DNA of 64,000 nt from positions 3,224,001 to 3,288,000 of the forward strand of contig NZ_CP144460.1 in the NCBI RefSeq assembly GCF_040182365.1, read 5' to 3'. The notes beneath the pieces were generated by a model, which ran no database searches, was not told where the DNA came from, and saw only the letters and a program-made list of their open reading frames with translations. Every line of letters starts with the position of its first letter. Positions within the stretch are counted from its first letter, which is position 1. The position numbers and the translations under genes are program-made. Of the stretch, positions 56,798-64,000 are shown in pieces. Origin of the DNA: Xanthomonas sp. 10-10. GTDB taxonomy: Bacteria > Pseudomonadota > Gammaproteobacteria > Xanthomonadales > Xanthomonadaceae.

Positions 56798-58630
56798 TCA
56801 CCCATCCGCCGCCACAAACCCGCCGGTCTGCCGCGCCCACAGGCGTGCATACAGCCCGCCCTGTGCGATCAATTGCGCATGCGTGCCGGTCTCGACGATG
56901 CGTCCGGCGTCCATCACCACCAGCCGGTCCATGCGCGCGATGGTGGACAGCCGGTGCGCAATCGCAATCACCGTCTTGTTGCCCATCAACGCGTCCAGGC
57001 TGTCCTGGATCGCCGCTTCCACTTCCGAATCCAGCGCCGAGGTGGCCTCGTCCAGGATCAGGATCGGTGCGTCCTTCAACAACACGCGCGCAATGGCGAT
57101 GCGCTGCCGTTGACCGCCTGACAACTTGACCCCGCGTTCGCCCACATAGGCATCGAAGCCGCGTCGACCTTCGCCATCGACCAGCGTGTCGATGAAGCCG
57201 TCCGCGCGCGCCTTGCGCACCGCGTCCAGCATCTGCGCATCGCTGGCCTGCGGCCGGCCATACAGCAGGTTGTCGCGGATCGACCGATGCAATAGCGAGG
57301 TGTCCTGGGTCACCAGGCCGATCTGCCCGCGCAGGCTTTCCTGGGTGACCTGGGCGATGTCCTGCCCGTCGATGAGGATGCGTCCCTGCTCCAGGTCGTA
57401 CAGGCGCAGCAGTACGTTGACCAGGGTCGACTTGCCGGCACCCGATGGCCCGACCAGGCCGATCTTTTCGCCGGCACGCACCTGCAGGTCCAGCCCGGCG
57501 ATCACCCCGCCGCGCTTGCCGTAATGGAAATGGATGTGCTCGAACTGCACCTGCCCCTGTGTCACCTGCAGCGGCACCGCATCGGACGCGTCCTGCACCA
57601 GCACCGGCTGCGAAATGGTCTGCATGCCGTCCTGCACGCTGCCGATGTCTTCGAAGATGCCGTTGACCGTCCACATGATCCAGCCGGACATGTTGTGGAT
57701 GCGGATCACCAGACCCGTGGCCAGGGTGATCGCGCCCACGCTGATCTGCCCGCGGCTCCACAGCCACAGCGCCAGTGCGCAGGTGCCGACGATCAGGAAG
57801 CCGTTAGCAACGGCAATGGCGGTGTCCATCGCCGTGGTCACGCGCGTCTGCCTGCGATGCTTGACCGCCAGTTCGTCGATCGCGTCGCGCACATAGGCTT
57901 GTTCGCGGCCGGCATGGGCGAACAGCTTGAGCGTGGAAATATTGGTGTAGCCATCGACGATGCGTCCGGTCGCCTTGGAGCGCGCATCCGATGCCACCCA
58001 GGCGCGCGCCTTCATGCGCGGCACGAAGAACGCCATCAACCCGACATACACCACCAGCCAGATCAGCAGCGGCGCCATCAGCCAGGGGTCGGCCTGCGCG
58101 AACAACCACAGCGCGCTGCCGGTATAGACCACGATGTACCAGAGCGCATCGACCATCTGCACCGCCGACTCGCGCAACGAGGTACCGGTCTGCATCACCC
58201 GGTTGGCGATGCGCCCGGCGAAATCGTTGTTGAAAAAGCCCAGGCTCTGCCGCACCACGTAGTTGTGCATCAACCAACGCGAGCGGTTGCTCAGGCCCGG
58301 CACGATCGCCTGGTTGACCAGCAGATTGTGCAGCCCGGTGAACAGCGGCCGCGCCACCAGCGTGATCGCCGCCATCCAGAGCAGTTCGCCGGCATGACGG
58401 CGGAAGAAGTCCGCCCCGGGCCGCTCGGCCAGCATGTCCACGATGCGCCCGAGGAAGTCGAACATCGCCACTTCCACCAAGGCCAGCAACAGTCCGGCGA
58501 TCAGCGTGGCCAGCAGGATCGGCCATAACGGCCGCAGATAATGCAGATAGAAACGCCACACACTGCGGGGCGGCATCTCCCGCTCGATGGGCGGGAAGAT
58601 ATCGATCAGGGACTCGAACCAGCGGAACAT
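56798..58630 (-). CDS. ABC transporter, fused permease/ATPase (exporter type)
   Basis: 610 aa half-transporter. Six membrane helices in the first ~330 residues, then an ATPase domain with Walker A GPSGAGKST (about residue 395), signature LSGGQRQR and Walker B ILILDEATSALDSE, and the H-loop in AIAHRLST. This is the B-type exporter architecture (MsbA/MDR). The substrate is unknown. The ATG at 58630 (MFRWFESLIDIFPP) is preferred to the GTG three codons upstream. It stands alone on the minus strand. Confidence 0.9.
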   Translation of the reverse strand: MFRWFESLIDIFPPIEREMPPRSVWRFYLHYLRPLWPILLATLIAGLLLALVEVAMFDFLGRIVDMLAERPGADFFRRHAGELLWMAAITLVARPLFTGLHNLLVNQAIVPGLSNRSRWLMHNYVVRQSLGFFNNDFAGRIANRVMQTGTSLRESAVQMVDALWYIVVYTGSALWLFAQADPWLMAPLLIWLVVYVGLMAFFVPRMKARAWVASDARSKATGRIVDGYTNISTLKLFAHAGREQAYVRDAIDELAVKHRRQTRVTTAMDTAIAVANGFLIVGTCALALWLWSRGQISVGAITLATGLVIRIHNMSGWIMWTVNGIFEDIGSVQDGMQTISQPVLVQDASDAVPLQVTQGQVQFEHIHFHYGKRGGVIAGLDLQVRAGEKIGLVGPSGAGKSTLVNVLLRLYDLEQGRILIDGQDIAQVTQESLRGQIGLVTQDTSLLHRSIRDNLLYGRPQASDAQMLDAVRKARADGFIDTLVDGEGRRGFDAYVGERGVKLSGGQRQRIAIARVLLKDAPILILDEATSALDSEVEAAIQDSLDALMGNKTVIAIAHRLSTIARMDRLVVMDAGRIVETGTHAQLIAQGGLYARLWARQTGGFVAADG

Positions 58631-58821
58631 TGCAGACACTTTCGGGAAACACCGGGCGATCAGGCTAGCTGATCGCGCGTCAAGCTGCAGTGGCGCTGGC
58701 GTTGGACGTGTGCATCATCGCGTGCACGGCAGGCTGCCATGCACGCGACGGGCAAGCGGGTCCGTCGCATCGGACTGCCAAGGCCATGCATGGCCTGGAT
58801 AACACGGCAGGTCAGGAGGCG

Positions 58822-59418
58822 TCAGTCGCGAACACGCGCAAGCAAACGATTGATCTCGTCCAGCTCGAAACGGCCTGGATCCAGGCGCCCCCCCAGGGTG
58901 GCCAGCTCCTGCACGTGTTGCGCATGATCCGGGTCGGCGATGATCTGCAGCAACGCCTGGTAACTGTCGATTCCTTCGCTGCTGTCCGGAGGGCAGGCAT
59001 TGGCACCATCCACGCAACGCGCTGCGCGCAAGCCCGCATCAGGCGGCAGGATCGCCTCGACCTGGACGCGGTGCTGCCAGCCCTCGCCGCGACCGTAGAA
59101 ATAGTCGAACCGCTCCAGCTCGCCCACTGCGCTTTCCAGCGTGGCACGGGCCGCATGCTTGAGCCGCGGTCGGTCCGGAACATCCAGCCCGGACTCGCCG
59201 TAGCGGCCGCCGCCCAGGTCGAATTCGTAAGGATGCGCAGCGTTCCAGCCCATCACCGGTTGCAGCACGCGATGCAGCGTGGCCAGGCGCAGCGCCCCCG
59301 GCACCAGCACGCGCCGCCAGATCAACGGTGCGCTATCCACCAGCGAAACATGCAGCTGATACACCGGCGCGGGCGCGGGCGCCACCTGCTGCGCAGCTTT
59401 CTTCTTGGCCTTGGTCAT
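58822..59418 (-). CDS. pRiA4b ORF-3-like protein
   Basis: 198 aa. After a Lys/Ala-rich start, the pRiA4b ORF-3 pattern appears: YQLHVSLVDSAPLIWRRVLVPGALRLATLHRVLQPVMGW, then HPYEFDLGGGRYG and FDYFYGRGEGWQHRVQVE. This family is widespread in bacteria, often beside mobile or plasmid genes, and has no known enzyme activity. The ATG at 59418 is the usual start. Its neighbours, an ABC exporter and an RND pump, do not show an obvious tie. Confidence 0.85.
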   Translation of the reverse strand: MTKAKKKAAQQVAPAPAPVYQLHVSLVDSAPLIWRRVLVPGALRLATLHRVLQPVMGWNAAHPYEFDLGGGRYGESGLDVPDRPRLKHAARATLESAVGELERFDYFYGRGEGWQHRVQVEAILPPDAGLRAARCVDGANACPPDSSEGIDSYQALLQIIADPDHAQHVQELATLGGRLDPGRFELDEINRLLARVRD

Positions 59419-59636
59419 CGGGTCTTGGTCGCCTGTTTCGACGCCAAGTATGGCGCGCGCAGGCCGCGCCTGCATCGCAGTGGCACGGTCAGGCGCCAAC
59501 GGCGCAGCAACCTGCCCGCACAACCGCTGCATGCAGCACGCTGCGACATGTTGCCCGACCGATGATGGACGATGCCGCAGACCGCGGTGCCAGCACCGTC
59601 CAGCGCACGCCACCGAACACCTTTGCCGACCCTGAT

Positions 59637-62600
59637 TTACGCCGCATCCGCTCCACGCCCCGGCAGGTGCAGGCCGAACAGCACGTCGTACAGGATCGGA
59701 ATCAAGCCCAGCGTTACCAAGGTGCCCAGCGCCAGGCCTCCGATCATGGTGATGGCCATGCCGGTCCACAGCGGGCCTGCGAACAGCATCAGCGGGATCA
59801 GGCCGACGATGCAGGTGAGCTTGGTCATCACGATCGGACGCAGGCGCTTGACCGCTGCAGTGACCACCGCTTCGCGGCGCGGCAGGCCATCGGCCAGTTC
59901 GGCCTCGATGCGCTCCAGCAGCAGTACCGCGTTGTTGACGATGATCCCGGCCAGCGCCAGCAAGCCGAAGGTGGCCATGAAGCCGAACGGATACCCGGTG
60001 ATCACCAGCGCCAATGCCGCACCGATCAGCACGAACGGCACCGCCGACATCACGATGAACAGCTTGCGGAACGAGTTGAACTGCCACACGAACAGCAGCA
60101 GGATGGCGCCCAGTGCGTGCGGCATGTACTGCAGCAGGGCCTGATTGGCCTCTGCAGAATCCTCCAGCTCGCCACCGATCTCCAGCCGATAGCCGGGCGG
60201 CAGCTTGAGCGCGGCCATCGGCGCCGACAGCCGCTCGACGATGTCGGTCGCGGTCAACCCTGGATTGCGTGCGGTGACCGTGATCGCTCGACTCAGGTTG
60301 CGCCGCTGGATCGCCGAAGGCTCGCTGTCGCGCAGCACCGTGGCCACCGCCGCCAGCGGCACCGGCGCACCACCGGCTTGCGGGTACACCAGGGTGTCGC
60401 CGGGCGTGCCACCGGCGGCGCGCTCCTGCGCACTGCCACGCAATACGATCGCTGCCGAGCTGCCGTCGTCGCGCAGCAACGAGGCGTCCACGCCGCTGTA
60501 GCGTGCCTGCAGCGCTTGGGCGACATCTTCGCTGCTCACGCCGGCACGCCGCGCCCTGAGCTGGTCCACCTGCACCACGTAGCGTGGAATACGCGCCTGC
60601 CAGTCGTCCTGTACATCCACGGTGCCCGGCACTGCGCGCAGCGCCTTTGCAATGGCCACCGCACTGCTGCGCAGTACCGCTTCGTCGGGGCCGACCACCC
60701 GATACACCGCCATCCCGGCTTCGGTCGCGCCCAGCGAAAACCGCTTCGGTTCGGCGCGTACCGCGGGGAAGGCGCTGCGGACATGCGCGCGTACCCGTGC
60801 AATGACTGCATCGATGTCGGTGCCAGGCCGCACGCTCACGGTGAAATACGCCATATTGGCCGCCGGCAATGGTGGATTCAGGCCCAAGACGATGCGCGGG
60901 CCGCCGTCGGCGACATAGCCGATGCTGTCGGCAACTTCCGGGTTGGCGCGGCGATCGGCCAACCAACGGCTCAACTCGCTCACCGTGCGCAGGGTTTCAC
61001 GCGAATCTGTGCCCGCCTGCAAGGTCACCGGCATCTGGAACTGCAGACGATCGGACTTGGGCAGGAAATCGTAAGGAATCGACACCAGCACCGTGACCGC
61101 CACCGCCAGCATCGCCACCATGCCGGCGATGAACAGCGTCTCGTGCATCAGCACGCGCTCGATGAGGCAGCGGTAGCCGCGATAGAACCGCGACGGCCCC
61201 TGCTCGCTGCTGTGCGCGACGTGCACCTTGGCGAAATACATGCACAACAGCGGCGTCACCGTGATGCTGAGCAGCCACGACCCCAGCAAGGTCACGCCGA
61301 GCACGGTCGCCAGCGAGCGCAGGTATTCGTTGGTGCTGGTCTGGCCGAAGAAGAACGGCGAGAACGCCAGCACGATCACCAACGAGGAGGTCAGCAACGG
61401 GGTGGCCAGGGTGCGGCCGGCAGCGATGCACGCCTGACGTCGCTCTTCCCCGGCAACCAGGCGGCGCTCGATGTCTTCGGCAATGACGATGCCGTTGTCC
61501 ACCAGCAGGCCCAGCGCCAGGATGATCGCCGCGATCGATACCGTCTGCAGTTCCACGCTCAGCACACGCATCACGATCAGCGAGGCGAAGATGGTCAGCG
61601 GCACGATCGCGCCGACGATCAAGCCGGTGCGCCAGCCCAAAAACAGCATCACCACGGCCATGACGATGACAATGGTTTCGCCCATGACGTGGTGCATCTT
61701 GTCCATCTCGCGCTCGACCACGTCGGCCTGGAAGGTGACCACGTGTTGCGCGAACCCTGCGGGTAGCTGGTGCGCGGTCTCGTCCAGCTTGGCGCGCAGC
61801 GTTTTACCGAACTCGGCGATGTTGCTGCCAGGCTTCATCGCCACCGACACCACCACCGCTGGCTGGCCCTGGTAGACGGCCGCGCTTTCCGGCGGGTCGG
61901 CCGGCATCACCTGCACCTGCGCCAGCTCGCCCAAGGTCACCTCGCGCGCGCCGGTGGCGTCAGCTGTCGGCAAGGTCAGCAGCAGGTTCTGCAACTGCGC
62001 AGGCGTGCGTATCTCACCGGAAGTCGCAACCGTCATCGCCAGCCCCGACACCGTCGTCTGCCCGCCGGAGGCCACCACATTCTGCGAGCGCAACTGCGCC
62101 ATCACGCCGGCCGGGCTCAGGCCGGTAGCCAGCAGCCGCGCGCGATCGAACGCCACGTAGACACGCTCGTCCTGCAGCCCGTACAACCTCACCTGCTCCA
62201 CGCCCGGCAAGGTGTACAGCTGCTCGCGCATGCGCCGCAGCGGCGCACGCATCTCGCTCATCGAAAAGCCCGGCGCCGTCACCGCAATCGAGGCCACCGA
62301 CACCCGGCCGAAGTCGTCGTCGATCAATGGCCCGAGCGTTCCCGCAGGCAGCTGCGCACCGGCCTCGGTCGCCTTGGCGCGCACGCGCTGCCACAACGCC
62401 GGCAGATCCTGCACGTCGTCGTAGGCGGTCAGCTGCACGATCGCGTTGCCGGGCCGCACCGTGGTCACGATGCGCTTGATGCCGGCCAGTTCGCGCAAGC
62501 GCTCTTCGATCGGGCGCGCCAACAGGGTTTCCACCTGCTCGCTGGGCATGCCCGGAAACGAGGCCGACACGACGGTGTCGCGGACGGTGACCGACGGTTC

Positions 62601-62708
62601 TTCCTGCGAGGGAAAGCCGAGAAACGCCCCGATGCCGCCAACCAGGATCATCACTGCCGCAAACAACGTCAGCCGGCTCGACGTCATCGCCATCCGGGTC
62701 AGCATCAT
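59637..62708 (-). CDS. RND-family efflux transporter, inner-membrane pump
   Basis: 1023 aa, standard length. It has twelve membrane helices in two halves with large periplasmic loops (FPSQEEPSVTVRDTVVSASFPG at the start, AGIIVNNAVLLLERI near the end). The proton-relay region around ALGLLVDNGIVIAEDIERRL fits HAE1/CzcA-type pumps. The substrate is not predictable. The ATG (62708) overlaps the stop of the adaptor gene, so translation is coupled. It completes the MipA-adaptor-pump operon. Confidence 0.93.
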   Translation of the reverse strand: MMLTRMAMTSSRLTLFAAVMILVGGIGAFLGFPSQEEPSVTVRDTVVSASFPGMPSEQVETLLARPIEERLRELAGIKRIVTTVRPGNAIVQLTAYDDVQDLPALWQRVRAKATEAGAQLPAGTLGPLIDDDFGRVSVASIAVTAPGFSMSEMRAPLRRMREQLYTLPGVEQVRLYGLQDERVYVAFDRARLLATGLSPAGVMAQLRSQNVVASGGQTTVSGLAMTVATSGEIRTPAQLQNLLLTLPTADATGAREVTLGELAQVQVMPADPPESAAVYQGQPAVVVSVAMKPGSNIAEFGKTLRAKLDETAHQLPAGFAQHVVTFQADVVEREMDKMHHVMGETIVIVMAVVMLFLGWRTGLIVGAIVPLTIFASLIVMRVLSVELQTVSIAAIILALGLLVDNGIVIAEDIERRLVAGEERRQACIAAGRTLATPLLTSSLVIVLAFSPFFFGQTSTNEYLRSLATVLGVTLLGSWLLSITVTPLLCMYFAKVHVAHSSEQGPSRFYRGYRCLIERVLMHETLFIAGMVAMLAVAVTVLVSIPYDFLPKSDRLQFQMPVTLQAGTDSRETLRTVSELSRWLADRRANPEVADSIGYVADGGPRIVLGLNPPLPAANMAYFTVSVRPGTDIDAVIARVRAHVRSAFPAVRAEPKRFSLGATEAGMAVYRVVGPDEAVLRSSAVAIAKALRAVPGTVDVQDDWQARIPRYVVQVDQLRARRAGVSSEDVAQALQARYSGVDASLLRDDGSSAAIVLRGSAQERAAGGTPGDTLVYPQAGGAPVPLAAVATVLRDSEPSAIQRRNLSRAITVTARNPGLTATDIVERLSAPMAALKLPPGYRLEIGGELEDSAEANQALLQYMPHALGAILLLFVWQFNSFRKLFIVMSAVPFVLIGAALALVITGYPFGFMATFGLLALAGIIVNNAVLLLERIEAELADGLPRREAVVTAAVKRLRPIVMTKLTCIVGLIPLMLFAGPLWTGMAITMIGGLALGTLVTLGLIPILYDVLFGLHLPGRGADAA

Positions 62709-63808
62709 GGCGCCGGCACTCCGCCCAGCTGCGTCTGCGCCTGAAACGGTATCACCGGCTGGCCATCGATCAAGAAGCCCACGCCCGTGCTGACCACCTG
62801 TTCGCCTGCCTGCAATCCGCGCTGGACCTGGATCCGGCCGCCGACGATCGACCCGAGCTCGACCGCACGCTCGACCACGATCCGTTGTGCCGGCCGATAC
62901 ACGAACACGCTGGCCTGTTGACGATTGAGCCTGGGCAATACCGCCGACAGCGGCACGCTGGGCGCGCCTGCGGCATGTGCAGGCAATTGCAGCAGGACGC
63001 TGCCGCCGCTGCGCAACGCGTGTGGCGCGCGCACCACCTCAAGAATCGCCAACGCAGTGGCGCCGTTATCCAGGCGGCTGGACAGGCTGCGCAGTCGCAA
63101 CGTCAGCGGCACCGCAGGCTCGTCGGCCAGTGTGGCCTGCACGGTTTGCCCTGGCGTCAGCCCGGCGGCAACAACAGGCGGCAGATTGGCCAGCAATTGC
63201 AGATGCGCCTGCCCTTCCACCTGCAGCACCGCCTGCCCCGCCGCCACATCGGCCTGCGGTTGCTGCAGGCGTGCGATCACACTGCCATCGAACGGTGCGC
63301 GCAACTCGCCCAGACGCGATGCGCGGCGCGCAAGCGCCAGGTCGGCCTTTGCCACCTGCAGCTGCGCGCTTGCCGCATCCGCCGCCGCACGTGCGGCGGT
63401 CAGCGTGGCCGCAGAGCTGGCGCCATCGTCGAACATGGCCTGCTGCTGGCGCAGTTGCAGCTGCCGCTCGCCAGACTGTGCCATCGCTGCACGCAGGTTC
63501 GCGTCGGCCTGCTGCTGGCGCAGCTGCAGCGGCTCGGCATCCAGACGTGCCAGTACCTGCCCTTTCTGCACGCGATCGCCCACATCCACCAGCACGGCGG
63601 CGATGCGTCCGCCGCTTTCGAATGCCAACTCGGCGCGCTGTTGCTGACGCACCATCGCCGGCACCTGCAGCCAGCCGTCGTGGCCGGCACCGAAGCGCTC
63701 CAGCTTGACCGCCCGCGGTGTCTCGGCAGCCGGTGCATCCGCTTGGCTGCAACCGGCCAGCACGAGCGACAGAACGCACCACGCCATGCTGCGAAAAAAA
63801 TCCTTCAT
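62705..63808 (-). CDS. Efflux RND adaptor (membrane-fusion protein), lipoprotein
   Basis: 367 aa. Lipobox VLAGC (Cys20) anchors it in the inner membrane. Adaptor layout: a beta-barrel/lipoyl part (RIAAVLVDVGDRVQKGQVLARLDA), a long helical hairpin (residues 85-165, Gln/Ala-rich) and the return lipoyl half (LRAPFDGSVIARLQQPQADV). It links the pump to an outer-membrane channel. GGGGAGAG lies 5 bp before the ATG. Operon with the downstream RND gene. Confidence 0.92.
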   Translation of the reverse strand: MKDFFRSMAWCVLSLVLAGCSQADAPAAETPRAVKLERFGAGHDGWLQVPAMVRQQQRAELAFESGGRIAAVLVDVGDRVQKGQVLARLDAEPLQLRQQQADANLRAAMAQSGERQLQLRQQQAMFDDGASSAATLTAARAAADAASAQLQVAKADLALARRASRLGELRAPFDGSVIARLQQPQADVAAGQAVLQVEGQAHLQLLANLPPVVAAGLTPGQTVQATLADEPAVPLTLRLRSLSSRLDNGATALAILEVVRAPHALRSGGSVLLQLPAHAAGAPSVPLSAVLPRLNRQQASVFVYRPAQRIVVERAVELGSIVGGRIQVQRGLQAGEQVVSTGVGFLIDGQPVIPFQAQTQLGGVPAP

Positions 63809-63833
63809 CACGCTCTCCCCTGCCATGCGCCGC

Positions 63834-64000
63834 TCAGCGGCTATAGGTCACTGCAACCGTGCCGCTGACGAAACTGCGGCGTACAACCAGTGGGCTGTCC
63901 TCAGCGTTGTCGGCATAACGTGTTCCGGTCACGCCCACCGTGGTGGCCCAGTGATCGCCGAGCGAGTGCGTCCAGCTGCTCCCCACCGCAGCGGCATAGA
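63834..64000 (-). CDS. MipA/OmpV-like outer-membrane protein, C-terminal fragment
   Basis: Only the last 55 codons are in the window; the gene continues past the right edge. The visible part (WATTVGVTGTRYADNAEDSP, then LVVRRSFVSGTVAVTYSR) resembles the end of the MipA/OmpV beta-barrel family, in which the DSPxV block precedes the last strand. The family includes scaffolds for murein enzymes and outer-membrane proteins of unknown role. The final residue is Arg, not the usual aromatic. Next to the RND genes, 25 bp upstream of the adaptor start. Confidence 0.5.
   Translation of the reverse strand, partial: YAAAVGSSWTHSLGDHWATTVGVTGTRYADNAEDSPLVVRRSFVSGTVAVTYSR

Noticed and set aside
58822..59418. 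Mobile-element origin of the pRiA4b ORF-3-like gene
   Set aside because: No integrase, tRNA target or flanking repeats nearby; the family is now widespread in chromosomes.

Overview
This 64 kb window is high-GC, tightly packed chromosomal DNA of the Xanthomonas type (Gammaproteobacteria, Lysobacterales). The assignment rests on gene content and style: an OAR-like TonB-dependent receptor, many lipoproteins, a perfect CRP/Clp-type operator, and two kinds of dispersed short repeats typical of that genus (a GTAGGAGCGG element and GGGATTCGGGAATC heptamer tracts). No rRNA, tRNA, insertion sequence, prophage or CRISPR array was seen.

Layout. 1-9 kb: end of an M13-type peptidase, a rhomboid-like membrane protein without catalytic residues, an alkyltransferase-like protein, an operon DUF418/DadA-like/glutathione reductase, SlyD, and two NlpC/P60 cell-wall hydrolases with a Clp site between them. 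9-19 kb: a hotdog thioesterase, an unknown membrane protein whose frame runs antisense into a methyltransferase, an SLC1 symporter, a lipoprotein alkaline phosphatase, tilS, xseB-ispA, and a secreted M35 metallopeptidase. 19-45 kb: a conserved housekeeping string, nearly all on the minus strand: leuS, lptE, holA, nadD, rsfS, rlmH, maf, rng, yhdP, tldD, (yjgA/darP), pmbA. It joins blocks that are separate in E. coli and covers leucyl-tRNA charging, LPS transport, replication clamp loading, NAD synthesis, ribosome maturation, RNase G, envelope lipid transport and the TldD/TldE protease. Plus-strand genes are interposed: phoX, a TonB receptor with its own TonB, a SIMPL protein, and a DUF6065-like gene. 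45-64 kb: thioredoxin-type chaperone YbbN, a DUF4442 protein, a cyclophilin, a DMT exporter divergent from a LysR regulator, an ArsR regulator with a cupin-like/DUF2867 fusion, a DUF4349/GFA pair, a DUF885 lipoprotein, an ABC exporter, and an RND efflux operon (MipA/OmpV-like, adaptor, pump) running off the right edge.

The most notable observations are two putative inactive proteases near the left end (M13 with HELTR; rhomboid with the His and oxyanion residues replaced), repeat tracts translated into the ends of NadD and DarP, a three-copy 53-55 bp tandem repeat between pmbA and darP, and the ArsR/cupin-DUF2867 operon with an AT-rich palindrome over its promoter. I see no clear undescribed defence or biosynthetic system; the window is mostly core genome with accessory envelope genes.
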